From contig PUKM01000230.1 in NCBI GenBank assembly GCA_003552325.1, positions 1-21,314 on the forward strand: 21,314 bases of DNA. Reading direction: 5' to 3'. The first letter of the stretch is position 1. Each line of letters starts with the position of its first letter. Origin of the DNA: Natrialbaceae archaeon. Lineage in GTDB: Archaea; Halobacteriota; Halobacteria; Halobacteriales; Natrialbaceae. Below, one piece after another: positions 1-6,932 of the stretch. The translations under genes were made by a program, and so were the position numbers. Under the pieces are notes generated by a model. The model was not told the origin of the DNA and made no database searches. It saw nothing but the letters and a program-made list of their open reading frames with translations.

Positions 1-374
1 CCGATGAGCGAATCATCGTCAGGTCGATCATCCCTGAACCGCCCGGCGTCTCCACCAGGACTCTCTCGAGTGGTGTCACCTGTGGCCCCCTCGTGGGTGT
101 CTCCGCCGCTCTCCGCGCCAGTATCGCGCAGTTGGTCCGCTCGCTGGAGACGGATCTCCTCACCCGTTTTCTCCGCGATATCCGTCTCTCGAAGCGTCAT
201 CGCTTCGTCGCTTGGGCTCGCCCAGCCCAGAGCAGCCTTGATGCTGTCGGTGAGTCCTGGATCGGGTTCGACGTGGGCAACGCCCTCATCGACGTCGGCG
301 ATCATGCCGATTTCTTCACCGTTCGCGTTGACGACACGTTTCCCGACATCTTCCGGTGTGAATCTGGCACACAT
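1..374 (-). CDS. PRC-barrel-like protein, 3' end beyond window
   Basis: The gene starts at ATG 374 on the minus strand and runs off the left edge after 124 codons with no stop. The first 75-80 residues (MCARFTPEDVGKRVVNANGE..., then HVEPDPGLTDSIKAALGW) match closely the complete 80-residue protein at 6933-7175, so the two are paralogues. This type of small haloarchaeal protein is usually assigned to the PRC-barrel fold, a beta-barrel involved in protein or RNA contacts; the specific role is unknown. Unlike its paralogue it continues into a hydrophilic, Gly/Asp/Thr-rich low-complexity tail (from about residue 85), probably disordered. It lies 75 bases downstream of the methyltransferase/phosphotransferase gene on the same strand, with a GC hairpin between them. 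The start is the first ATG of the frame and aligns with the paralogue; no clear Shine-Dalgarno site is visible. Confidence 0.8.
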   Translation of the reverse strand, partial: MCARFTPEDVGKRVVNANGEEIGMIADVDEGVAHVEPDPGLTDSIKAALGWASPSDEAMTLRETDIAEKTGEEIRLQRADQLRDTGAESGGDTHEGATGDTTRESPGGDAGRFRDDRPDDDSLI

Positions 375-410
375 AACACCAGAACTAACGTTCCGACGAA
401 GGAAGCATAT

Positions 411-432
411 GGGCCCTGCACACGCGGGGCCC
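411..432. other. GC-rich hairpin between minus-strand genes
   Basis: GGGCCCTGC - ACAC - GCGGGGCCC forms a 9-bp stem with one G-T pair and a 4-base loop. It sits between the stop codon of the phosphotransferase gene (450) and the start of the PRC-barrel-like gene (374). There is no T-run after it on either strand, so it is not a classical intrinsic terminator; it could be a transcript-end structure or a processing site. Confidence 0.45.
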
Positions 433-449
433 CATTAACTTCGAGCGGG

Positions 450-2213
450 TCAAAAATCACTTGCTGGCCGATCAGGGACGGCTCCGCCCATTGACATGGA
501 GCCAGAGCACCAGTGACGCTCCAGGAACGCTTCCAGGTCTGTAATGTATTCGAAGAGAGTCTCGAGGCGGTCTCGTTTCCGGCGTGGAGTCGTGTGGTGA
601 CGGTAGGGGGTGTCGTGGTCGACGTGGACGGCAATCTGGCGGGAGAACGTGGAGCCGGCGAGATGGGCGATTGTCGGCGGGTCGAGGTCGAGTTGACGGC
701 CCCAGGTTTCGAGGTGAGAACCGAAGACGGTACCGTGAGTCCCCCCTTTGAGGAGCCCCGCTATGCCAGCCTCAAAGCTTCCAAAAGTCCGTTCAGCTAC
801 CTTCAGCGTGAAAAAGAGCGGGTCGGCGACAGGATTCCCCTCGAGTGTGGCGTACTCCCAGTCGATCACTGTCTCGACGGTTCCCTGGTCGTCGACGACA
901 ACGTTCCCGGGGTGATAATCACCGTGGCATGGCACCGTTGGATAGCTGAGTGGGTGCGGGGGTTGCGGTGGTTCGAGGTCGAGTTCAGGAACGGTCCACG
1001 TGGCCACGATTTCTTCGGGAGACCGTGTGATCGTCGCCTCGCGGTGGTCACACTGCAGCCGTGTAATCCAGTCGAGCCCGGTTTCGAGCACCCTGGCGAA
1101 GGCCTCGGGGTCACTCCGGAGGGTGGTACCGTCGATCCGTTTCGCCAGTGCTGTCCCCTCCATCGGTGCCTCGAGCAGTGTCGGTCCCGGAGACGAGTCC
1201 TCGAGTGTGGCTTCAGGAATAGCGCTGGCGGTGATCGATCCAGTTGCGGGATCGGCGAGGGTGTTACGAACGGTTGCCGACCGTTCGTTGAAGTGGCCGT
1301 GTCGTGGATGGTTGGGAACCTTCCTGACGCACTCGAGGGAATTTCCTTCGAGTTCGAAGACGAGTGAGCGATTGGCTCCGCGTTTGAGTACGTGAGTGGG
1401 CAGTTCCGGTTGGGGCTGCTTCCGACAGACGGCCACGAGCGACGGCCACGCGTGATCGAGCACGCCGAGCCTTGCGGCTACCCGTGCGCCGGTGTGAACG
1501 AGTTGCCCCGTCCAAGACGCTGGTCGATTCGTCTCGAGAACCCAGTCCACAGCGGTCTCGTCGTCCAATGGGACCAGCCACTCGAACCAGTCGCTCGTCG
1601 GAGCCAATGCGTACCACTTGACGTGGTCGAACCCCGCCCGCTCGAGGGATCGCTGGGTTACGAAACGAGTCGACTCGAGTAATTGACGTGGAGTTGGCCG
1701 TTCCACGGTCTCGTCGGGTCCACAAAGGGCGGTCATCCCCGAGACTCGCGTGGGCCCGTCACGCGTCAACACGAGCGAACCATCGTCGGCGAGCAGGGTG
1801 GCACAGTCCTCGAGGAGCCGTGATTGCTGTGACTCGTGAGCCGTTGAGGCCGGGACGATGAGCGTATCGACGGAGCCTGGAGCGAACGGGGCTGCCTCGA
1901 GTGTGCCACCGACGGTGATCACGGGATAGTCGGCACACAGTGTCTCGATGGTGGCCCGGTTTTCCGCGGAAGGCTCGAGGACGACGACCTGGTTGGCCAG
2001 TGCGCTAAGTAAGGGTACCTGGCGACCCTTTCCGGGTGACACGGCGACACAGGTGCCGGAAATCGCGTGTGCAAAGAGGGGATACCAGCCGTCCTGTCCG
2101 ACGCCAAACAGGGCGTTTCGGGCACGATCATCGAGGGGCCCCTCGAGGAGTGATCCATCATCACCGATGACGGCCCGTCGTTCGAGACCTATTGTAGCGC
2201 CGTTGGCGTCCAT
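450..2213 (-). CDS. Methyltransferase-like / APH-type phosphotransferase fusion
   Basis: 587 residues with two parts. The C-terminal part (about 290-570) is an aminoglycoside phosphotransferase/choline kinase-like domain: HGDYHPGN at residues 430-437 is the catalytic loop (Asp432 presumed base, Asn437 metal ligand) and VIDWEYA shortly after is the DFG-like metal-binding motif. These domains transfer phosphate from ATP to small hydroxylated or amino substrates. The N-terminal part (about 40-255) reads like a class I Rossmann methyltransferase: a strand-glycine loop (VAVSPGKGR), an acidic strand end (VVVLEPS) and a later strand resembling motif IV (VDTLIVP), but the usual GxGxG is degenerate, so it may not bind SAM. 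There is no signal peptide or TM segment, so it is cytoplasmic. It diverges from a GT4 glycosyltransferase gene, which suggests modification of a glycan or glycolipid precursor (inference). ATG 2213 lies about 29 bases from a TATA element. Substrate unknown. Confidence 0.8.
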   Translation of the reverse strand: MDANGATIGLERRAVIGDDGSLLEGPLDDRARNALFGVGQDGWYPLFAHAISGTCVAVSPGKGRQVPLLSALANQVVVLEPSAENRATIETLCADYPVITVGGTLEAAPFAPGSVDTLIVPASTAHESQQSRLLEDCATLLADDGSLVLTRDGPTRVSGMTALCGPDETVERPTPRQLLESTRFVTQRSLERAGFDHVKWYALAPTSDWFEWLVPLDDETAVDWVLETNRPASWTGQLVHTGARVAARLGVLDHAWPSLVAVCRKQPQPELPTHVLKRGANRSLVFELEGNSLECVRKVPNHPRHGHFNERSATVRNTLADPATGSITASAIPEATLEDSSPGPTLLEAPMEGTALAKRIDGTTLRSDPEAFARVLETGLDWITRLQCDHREATITRSPEEIVATWTVPELDLEPPQPPHPLSYPTVPCHGDYHPGNVVVDDQGTVETVIDWEYATLEGNPVADPLFFTLKVAERTFGSFEAGIAGLLKGGTHGTVFGSHLETWGRQLDLDPPTIAHLAGSTFSRQIAVHVDHDTPYRHHTTPRRKRDRLETLFEYITDLEAFLERHWCSGSMSMGGAVPDRPASDF

Positions 2214-2238
2214 TCGCTCTCATTTCAGCCCTGGGGTG

Positions 2239-2246
2239 TTTTATTA
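2239..2246 (-). promoter_or_regulatory. TATA element of the phosphotransferase gene
   Basis: Read on the minus strand this is TAATAAAA, centred about 29 bases before ATG 2213. Archaeal TATA boxes lie about 26 bases before the transcription start, so the mRNA would begin within a few bases of the start codon (leaderless). It is the only AT-rich patch in the GC-rich gap between the two divergent genes. Confidence 0.55.
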
Positions 2247-2454
2247 CGATGTGGCTACCGCCGGTCATCCCCTCGAGAACCCGTTATCGCTCCGTTCGTC
2301 ATGCGACCCTGGGCAATGATGAGCCATGGGACGGTAAACGGCCATACACAGGCGATCCCCACTGGCACTGTGTCGGTGCGCAATCGAGCTTCCTCGCGTG
2401 TCACTGCCGTTGAGAGTCGGTAACCGATGAATAACGAAATCACCGATTGGTCTG

Positions 2455-2463
2455 GGAGGTGAT
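2455..2463 (+). promoter_or_regulatory. Ribosome binding site deciding the GT4 start
   Basis: GGAGGTGAT is a perfect complement of the archaeal 16S rRNA 3' end. The GGAGG core stands 5 bases before ATG 2465. This favours ATG 2465 over the in-frame TTG at 2447, which would lie upstream of the site, and implies that this mRNA has a leader, unlike most neighbours. Confidence 0.7.
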
Positions 2464-2464
2464 A

Positions 2465-3634
2465 ATGCGCATTGGGTTCTATCACGAGTCAGCCGGGACC
2501 AAACACGCTGGAGGCGTTGCCGTCTACATCCAACAGATGGCTGCTCACCTCTCGAGACGAAACGATGTCGTCCTCTACACCCAATCCGGCGAGATTACAG
2601 ACGTGCTCACCGATGCCGACGTGACCATCGTCGAGACACCGTCACTCGAGCAACGGTATCCGGATCTGCTATACCGGCTTTCGCCCTTGAGTACGCAGGA
2701 TACGACGAAGGCGGCGATGGCGTGGTGGGGCGTACACAATGACCTCTTTTCTCACATGGAATCGCTCGATGTGCTGTGTACGTTCAACTGGCTCGACGAT
2801 GTGGTGCTCTCGAACCTCGTCGACGTGCCGACGATCTACAGCTACCACGCTGTGACGAGTGTCGGTGCTGGGGGGCGGCTTCATCAGCACTGTTCGAGGG
2901 CTGACGCGGTCATCGCAAACTCGGCCGATACCGCGCGAAAAGTCGAAGACGCCTTCGGCCACTCCGTCGACGGTGTCGTCTATCCGGGTGTCGATACCGA
3001 CCACTTTTCCCCGAAAGCCGACCCTGCCATCTCGAGTCCAGGGCCAGTTATTCTCTTCGTGGGCCGACTCGTGGAATCGAAGGGCGTCTTCGATTTGCTC
3101 CAGGCCGTAGCAGCTATCGAGCCCCCCGTTTCACTCCACCTCGTCGGCCACGGTGACGTGTCCGCCGTCCGAGAACGTGTTCGGGCCCTCGGACTCGAGT
3201 CAGCTGTCACCCTCCATGGTGAGGTCGCCCACATGGAATTGCCTGGTTTGTACACCGCAGCGGATATCTTTTGTCTGCCATCCCATACGGAAAGCTTTGG
3301 AATGGTGAACCTCGAGGCAATGGCCTGTGGCACCCCGGTGGTTTCGACCGACCTGCCGTCGATTCGTCGGTATCTGACACCCTGGGCAGAGGGATTGCTC
3401 GCCGAGCCAGGTGATCCGGTTTCGTTGGCGGGGGCGCTCGAGACACTGTTGAGCACGTCGAGGGTGCGGGAGGCAATGGGGGTACGAGGCCGCGAACAGG
3501 CCAAGAAGTTCACGTGGGAGACTCAGAGTCGTCGGTTCGAAGCGCGATGTGCGGAACTGCTCGAGGGACGTGCCGAGACACCGGTAACTGATGATCGCTC
3601 TGGACCTGTACCAATGGCTCGGCGCTCGGACTGA
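2465..3634 (+). CDS. GT4-family glycosyltransferase
   Basis: 389 residues, typical length for a GT-B fold retaining glycosyltransferase of family GT4, which moves a sugar from a nucleotide-sugar donor to a glycan or lipid acceptor at the cytoplasmic face of the membrane. The N-terminal domain begins MRIGFYHESAG followed by a glycine-rich loop (GGVAVYIQQM) typical of acceptor-side Rossmann domains. The C-terminal domain opens with ILFVGRLVESKG (about residues 195-206) and carries the EX7E motif ESFGMVNLE (Glu276 and Glu284) followed by EAMACGTPVV, the donor-binding region. The start at ATG 2465 is fixed by a strong Shine-Dalgarno site. It diverges from the methyltransferase/phosphotransferase gene, and the exported beta-helix protein gene lies 180 bases downstream with its own promoter. 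Donor and acceptor cannot be told; a role in surface glycan or N-glycan assembly is an inference. Confidence 0.9.
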   Translation: MRIGFYHESAGTKHAGGVAVYIQQMAAHLSRRNDVVLYTQSGEITDVLTDADVTIVETPSLEQRYPDLLYRLSPLSTQDTTKAAMAWWGVHNDLFSHMESLDVLCTFNWLDDVVLSNLVDVPTIYSYHAVTSVGAGGRLHQHCSRADAVIANSADTARKVEDAFGHSVDGVVYPGVDTDHFSPKADPAISSPGPVILFVGRLVESKGVFDLLQAVAAIEPPVSLHLVGHGDVSAVRERVRALGLESAVTLHGEVAHMELPGLYTAADIFCLPSHTESFGMVNLEAMACGTPVVSTDLPSIRRYLTPWAEGLLAEPGDPVSLAGALETLLSTSRVREAMGVRGREQAKKFTWETQSRRFEARCAELLEGRAETPVTDDRSGPVPMARRSD

Positions 3635-3678
3635 AGACGAACCGATTGCGAGCGCTGGTAACAGGCCCCCAACACGTC

Positions 3679-3704
3679 TATATAAAGGGTGTACGTGGAC
3701 ACCC
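3679..3704 (+). promoter_or_regulatory. TATA-like box followed by an inverted repeat, no ORF behind it
   Basis: TATATAAA (3679-3686) is a near-ideal archaeal TATA sequence. Directly after it comes GGGTGT-ACGTGG-ACACCC (3687-3704), a perfect 6-bp inverted repeat. A transcript starting near 3710 would meet no ATG before the leaderless start at 3815, so this may be a second, regulated promoter for the Tat-exported protein, a small RNA promoter, or the transcript end of the glycosyltransferase gene. Confidence 0.35.
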
Positions 3705-3782
3705 GAAAGTGGAAGAGTTGCTGAACATACGTTCATATATTCGTGAATTTCAGGAATTTGTGTTCTTTTTAGAGTGAAAAAG

Positions 3783-3789
3783 TTTATAT
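3783..3789 (+). promoter_or_regulatory. TATA box of the beta-helix protein gene
   Basis: TTTATAT preceded by a purine-rich BRE-like stretch (GTGAAAAAG), centred 29 bases before ATG 3815. The geometry predicts a leaderless transcript and supports ATG 3815 rather than the in-frame TTG at 3794, which would lie upstream of the transcription start. Confidence 0.75.
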
Positions 3790-3814
3790 CTTATTGATTG
3801 GCTACTGGACTGGT

Positions 3815-5917
3815 ATGGCACGCGAACAGTCAGGGACGACTGACGATAGCTGCGGATACCGATCGTCGGGAACTGAACAGAACGGGACTATCAACCGACG
3901 GTCATATCTCAAACTGGCGGGTGTAGCAACCGCGGGTGCGATTGCCGCCGCTACGACGGCGACGGCGGACGAAAATGAGTACGACGTCATTACCGTCGAT
4001 CCAGGAGAGCGCCGCACGATCACGGTCGGATCAGGTGAGACCTTCGAGAACAAACTGATCGATGTCACAGCAGACAACTGTGCGTGTACGATCACCGCAC
4101 GTGGGACGAACTGGACGATCCGAAACGTCGGGTGGCGGGGTGTCGCTCGCGACCACGCATTCATCGCCTGTGCCGACAGCGGCGGGAACACGTCGACGAT
4201 CGAAAACGTGTACATGGGTGACGGAGCCGAACCCGGTGAACGAAACGGCCTCGGCATCTGGCTGGCACGGGATCACTCCGGCCACCTCGACATCAACGGC
4301 GTCAACATCCAGATGATGGGCGACAACTCGTTCTATCTCTCGGCCCCCCACCACTACGGTGACAACGGGACCGTCCACCTTCGCAACTGTTACTCGAGGA
4401 ACTCCTGGGTCGCCCACTACCGACTCGGGAACGGCACGGTGGAAAACTGCGTTGCCGTCAACGAAGCAACCAGCGTTAGTCAACGTCACGGGCGTGGGGT
4501 CTGGGCCTGGGCACCAGGTCCCGTCGACGTCCGTGGCTGTCACTTCGATATGAACGGATACCACTACTCGTTCGTCGCTGGCGCCAACGGTGACGGTGGC
4601 GAAGTCACTGTCTCCGATACCGAATGGGATACGGGGTTCAACGGAGGCTACCGTGAACCCCAAGGCACCATCTCGTGGGGCACCGGCAACGGAAACAACC
4701 CCGAGGACTTCGTCCCCGAGGGCTGTCCGACCTCCGCAGATGAGGCTGCAAGCGGGACACCAGGAGTGAGCACCACCGAGGAGAGCCAGGACTTCGACCA
4801 CACCCTTCGACTCGAGGGTCGTGCCGACTACGTCATCGAAGTCGATGGTGAACTGGCGCCGGTACCCGAACTCGAGCGGTATCTCGAGGCAGGCGAACAG
4901 TACGGTGACGACTGGGCCGACTGGTATCTGACTGGTTCCTGGACGGAGTGGTTGTTCAACGGCGACCTGACCCGCCTCGACCTCACTGACGTCGAGGACC
5001 TCACCGTCTATCTGGACGGCGAAGAGATCGACCCCGCGGACTATGGCGATGTCGACAGCGACGAGGCGGATCCGATGGTCCTGCGCATGCAGGGTGTCGG
5101 TGAGTACGCTATCGAGGTCGACGGCTCACTCACACCGAACCGATATCTTGCCCGCTACCTCGAGGAAGGCGACGCCTACGGCGACGACTGGGCCGACTGG
5201 TACCTGACCGATTCCTGGACGGAGTGGCAGATCGACGGCGAGATCACCAGTTTCGAGGTCGGCCCGTACGACGGCACCGACCCGGATATCACGTTCTACG
5301 TTGGCGCTGAAATCGTCGATCCTGACGAACTCGGGGTCACGTTCGTTGAAGCGTCGAGTCCGTCAACGCTCAGAATCGAGGGGGTTGGCGAGTACGCCTT
5401 CGAGACCGATGGCTCGGTTGCACCCACAGACGACATCGCCCCGTTCGTGAGCGAGGGAGATGCCTACGGTGACGACTGGGCGGAGTGGTATCTGACCGGT
5501 TCCTGGACGGAGTGGGAAGTAGAGGGCGAGTTCACCAGCTTCGATGTCGACGTCTACGAGGGAACGGACCCGGACATGACGTTCTACCTGGATGGAGAGC
5601 GGGTCGATCCCGAGGAGTTGGGCATCTCCGGACTCGAGTCGGCGAGCACCACCGCGTCGACACTGCGGATGGAGGGCGTCGGTTCGTATACCATCGAGAC
5701 GGATGGCTCGATCGAACCCACGGACGATATCGCTCCGTTCGTCAGCGAAGGAGATGCCTACGGTGACGACTGGGCGGAGTGGTACCTGACCGGGTCCTGG
5801 ACGGAGTGGGAACTCGAGGGGGATCTGACCACACTCGAGTTTGAACCTTACGACGGTACTGACCCGGATATTACGGTCTATCTCGACGGAGAGGAGATCG
5901 ATCCACGTTCGATCTAA
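3815..5917 (+). CDS. Tat-exported right-handed beta-helix protein with four C-terminal repeats
   Basis: 700 residues, strongly acidic. The N-terminus carries a twin-arginine signal: a polar stretch, NRRSYLK with Arg28-Arg29, a hydrophobic Ala/Gly-rich core, and an ATA-like cleavage site near residue 51. There is no lipobox Cys and no C-terminal sorting motif, so it is probably secreted or held at the surface non-covalently. Residues about 60-310 have short Asn/Gly/Thr-rich strands (IRNVGW, IENVYM, LRNCYS, VENCVA, VRGCHF) typical of a right-handed parallel beta-helix as in pectate lyase-like proteins; no catalytic residues could be assigned. A short linker leads to four tandem units of about 85-98 residues (from residues 330, 422, 518 and 616), each with the signature YGDDWADWYLTGSWTEW and a downstream hydrophobic-Tyr-Val/Leu strand motif. 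The start is ATG 3815, set by the TATA box. A polysaccharide-binding or -cleaving role is suggested by the fold and the neighbouring glycosyltransferase, but is unproved. Confidence 0.85.
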   Translation: MAREQSGTTDDSCGYRSSGTEQNGTINRRSYLKLAGVATAGAIAAATTATADENEYDVITVDPGERRTITVGSGETFENKLIDVTADNCACTITARGTNWTIRNVGWRGVARDHAFIACADSGGNTSTIENVYMGDGAEPGERNGLGIWLARDHSGHLDINGVNIQMMGDNSFYLSAPHHYGDNGTVHLRNCYSRNSWVAHYRLGNGTVENCVAVNEATSVSQRHGRGVWAWAPGPVDVRGCHFDMNGYHYSFVAGANGDGGEVTVSDTEWDTGFNGGYREPQGTISWGTGNGNNPEDFVPEGCPTSADEAASGTPGVSTTEESQDFDHTLRLEGRADYVIEVDGELAPVPELERYLEAGEQYGDDWADWYLTGSWTEWLFNGDLTRLDLTDVEDLTVYLDGEEIDPADYGDVDSDEADPMVLRMQGVGEYAIEVDGSLTPNRYLARYLEEGDAYGDDWADWYLTDSWTEWQIDGEITSFEVGPYDGTDPDITFYVGAEIVDPDELGVTFVEASSPSTLRIEGVGEYAFETDGSVAPTDDIAPFVSEGDAYGDDWAEWYLTGSWTEWEVEGEFTSFDVDVYEGTDPDMTFYLDGERVDPEELGISGLESASTTASTLRMEGVGSYTIETDGSIEPTDDIAPFVSEGDAYGDDWAEWYLTGSWTEWELEGDLTTLEFEPYDGTDPDITVYLDGEEIDPRSI
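4802..5914 (+). repeat. Four tandem Trp-rich protein repeats
   Basis: Units begin at 4802, 5078, 5366 and 5660 (276, 288, 294 and 255 bases). Each starts with L-R-(L/M/I)-(E/Q)-G and (V/I/F)E(V/T)DG, has the core AYGDDWA(D/E)WYLT(G/D)SWTEW (EQYGDDWA in unit 1), and ends with a VDPEELG-like turn. The last unit is shortened after EEIDP. Units 3 and 4 are much closer to each other than to units 1 and 2, also at DNA level, pointing to a later duplication or gene conversion. Confidence 0.9.
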
Positions 5918-5933
5918 TCCACACAGAAGACAC

Positions 5934-5969
5934 CCGACTCCGAATAGCGCCCTCCGTGGATAGAGTCGG
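5934..5969 (+). terminator. Inverted repeat after the beta-helix gene
   Basis: CCGACTC (5934-5940) and GAGTCGG (5963-5969) can form a 7-bp stem just after the stop codon at 5915-5917. It is a candidate transcript-end structure for the long Tat-exported protein mRNA, but it has a 22-base loop and no T-run. A second pair, ATCCAC (5917-5922) with GTGGAT (5956-5961), crosses it. Confidence 0.3.
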
Positions 5970-6107
5970 CTCTCGAGAGCTGGCTGACTCGACAGACGAA
6001 CTCGGGAGGTGGTGATCGGCAGAGGCGGACCCTTCCGAGTCTGTGCTCGACGTGCCATTGGATCGCACAACCGAGAGTATTTGTGACTGTTGGACGACGT
6101 GTGAGCC

Positions 6108-6875
6108 ATGGAAATCGAAGCAGCGGATGGTGTCTGCCGAATTACGTTCGATCGGCCGGACGTCCTCAACGCGTTCTCGACGGAGACTGCCGAACAGTTC
6201 GCCGACGCCCTCGCCGACGTCACGGCAAACGCGGAATCGTACCACGCAGTCGTCTTGACCGGCAACGGCCCGGCGTTCAGCGCCGGCGGCGATATCGAAA
6301 CCATGGCAAACCGTGAAGAGGACCCACAGAAGGCGTTCGACCGTATTACCGAAACCTTTGGTCGAGTCGTCGAGGAGATGCTCAGTTGTCCGGTCCCGAT
6401 CGTCGCTCGAGTCAACGGCGACGCTGTCGGCGCAGGGCTCGCTATCGCGGCACTTGCTGATTTTGCCTATGCGAGCGAAGATGCCACCTTTTCGTGTGCG
6501 TTCGTGCGCGTGGGACTCATTCCTGATACTGGTGGAACGTTCATATTGCCGGCACTCGTCGGGCTGCGGACGGCGAAAGAACTCGCGTTCACCGGCAAAT
6601 TCTTCGACGCCGACCACGCCGCCGACATCGACCTCATCAATGCCGCCGTCCCCAGTGAGGAACTCGACGAACGCGTCGAAGAGACCGTCGACCGCCTCGA
6701 GCGTCGCCCCACCGAAACGATCGGCCTGATGAAACGAGCCATGCACGAGAATCTCGGTCGTCACTGGGGGGAAGCCCTCGACTACGAGAACTTGCTACAG
6801 GTCCAGGCGTACACGTCTGACGCCCACGAGGAAGGTGTATCAGCGTTTCTCGAGGGGCGAACGCCCGAGTTCTAG
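6108..6875 (+). CDS. Crotonase-family CoA enzyme, PaaG-like isomerase/hydratase
   Basis: 255 residues, full length for the enoyl-CoA hydratase/isomerase (crotonase) family. FDRPDVLNAFS (about 14-24) and SAGGDIETM (58-66) are the hallmark segments; the latter shapes the CoA oxyanion hole together with GAGLA (108-112). Aligned by eye with rat enoyl-CoA hydratase, both catalytic Glu positions are replaced (Ala in GLAIA, Phe in CAFVRVG). The segment VGLIPDTGGT instead matches PaaG, the 1,2-epoxyphenylacetyl-CoA isomerase, whose catalytic Asp corresponds to Asp140 here. It is therefore more likely an isomerase or a divergent hydratase than a classical beta-oxidation hydratase. No paa genes adjoin it, so the pathway is open. 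The gene stands alone, 190 bases after the beta-helix gene; a weak TATA-like GTATTTG lies about 29 bases before ATG 6108. Confidence 0.85.
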   Translation: MEIEAADGVCRITFDRPDVLNAFSTETAEQFADALADVTANAESYHAVVLTGNGPAFSAGGDIETMANREEDPQKAFDRITETFGRVVEEMLSCPVPIVARVNGDAVGAGLAIAALADFAYASEDATFSCAFVRVGLIPDTGGTFILPALVGLRTAKELAFTGKFFDADHAADIDLINAAVPSEELDERVEETVDRLERRPTETIGLMKRAMHENLGRHWGEALDYENLLQVQAYTSDAHEEGVSAFLEGRTPEF

Positions 6876-6878
6876 CGC

Positions 6879-6892
6879 CCTGCACCAGCAGG
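6879..6892 (+). terminator. Small hairpin after the crotonase gene
   Basis: CCTGC-ACCA-GCAGG, a 5-bp stem starting four bases after the stop codon at 6873-6875, followed by a moderately T-rich stretch (GCTTCTTTCTG). It is short but well placed as a transcript-end signal. Confidence 0.35.
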
Positions 6893-6932
6893 CAATAGCT
6901 TCTTTCTGAAAACCGTCGAGGAAAGGTATGCA

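Noticed and set aside
513..1367. Plus-strand frame of 284 codons
   Set aside because: It is opposite the methyltransferase/phosphotransferase gene, whose catalytic motifs are well preserved, and has no domain pattern of its own.
2255..2485. Minus-strand frame of 76 codons, and a 40-codon plus-strand frame from ATG 2301, in the divergent gap
   Set aside because: Neither has a promoter, a ribosome site or recognisable motifs, and the minus frame runs into the start of the glycosyltransferase gene.
4031..4801. Minus-strand frame of 256 codons
   Set aside because: It is the shadow of the beta-helix domain, Val/Asp-rich because of the Thr/Asn/Val-rich sense strand.
4802..5914. CRISPR array or mobile element as the source of the repeats
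   Set aside because: The repeats keep one reading frame, vary like protein repeats and have no spacer pattern, terminal inverted repeats or transposase.
5363..6764. Two overlapping minus-strand frames across the beta-helix repeats and the crotonase gene
   Set aside because: They cross two convincing plus-strand genes and the gap between them, and encode no recognisable pattern.
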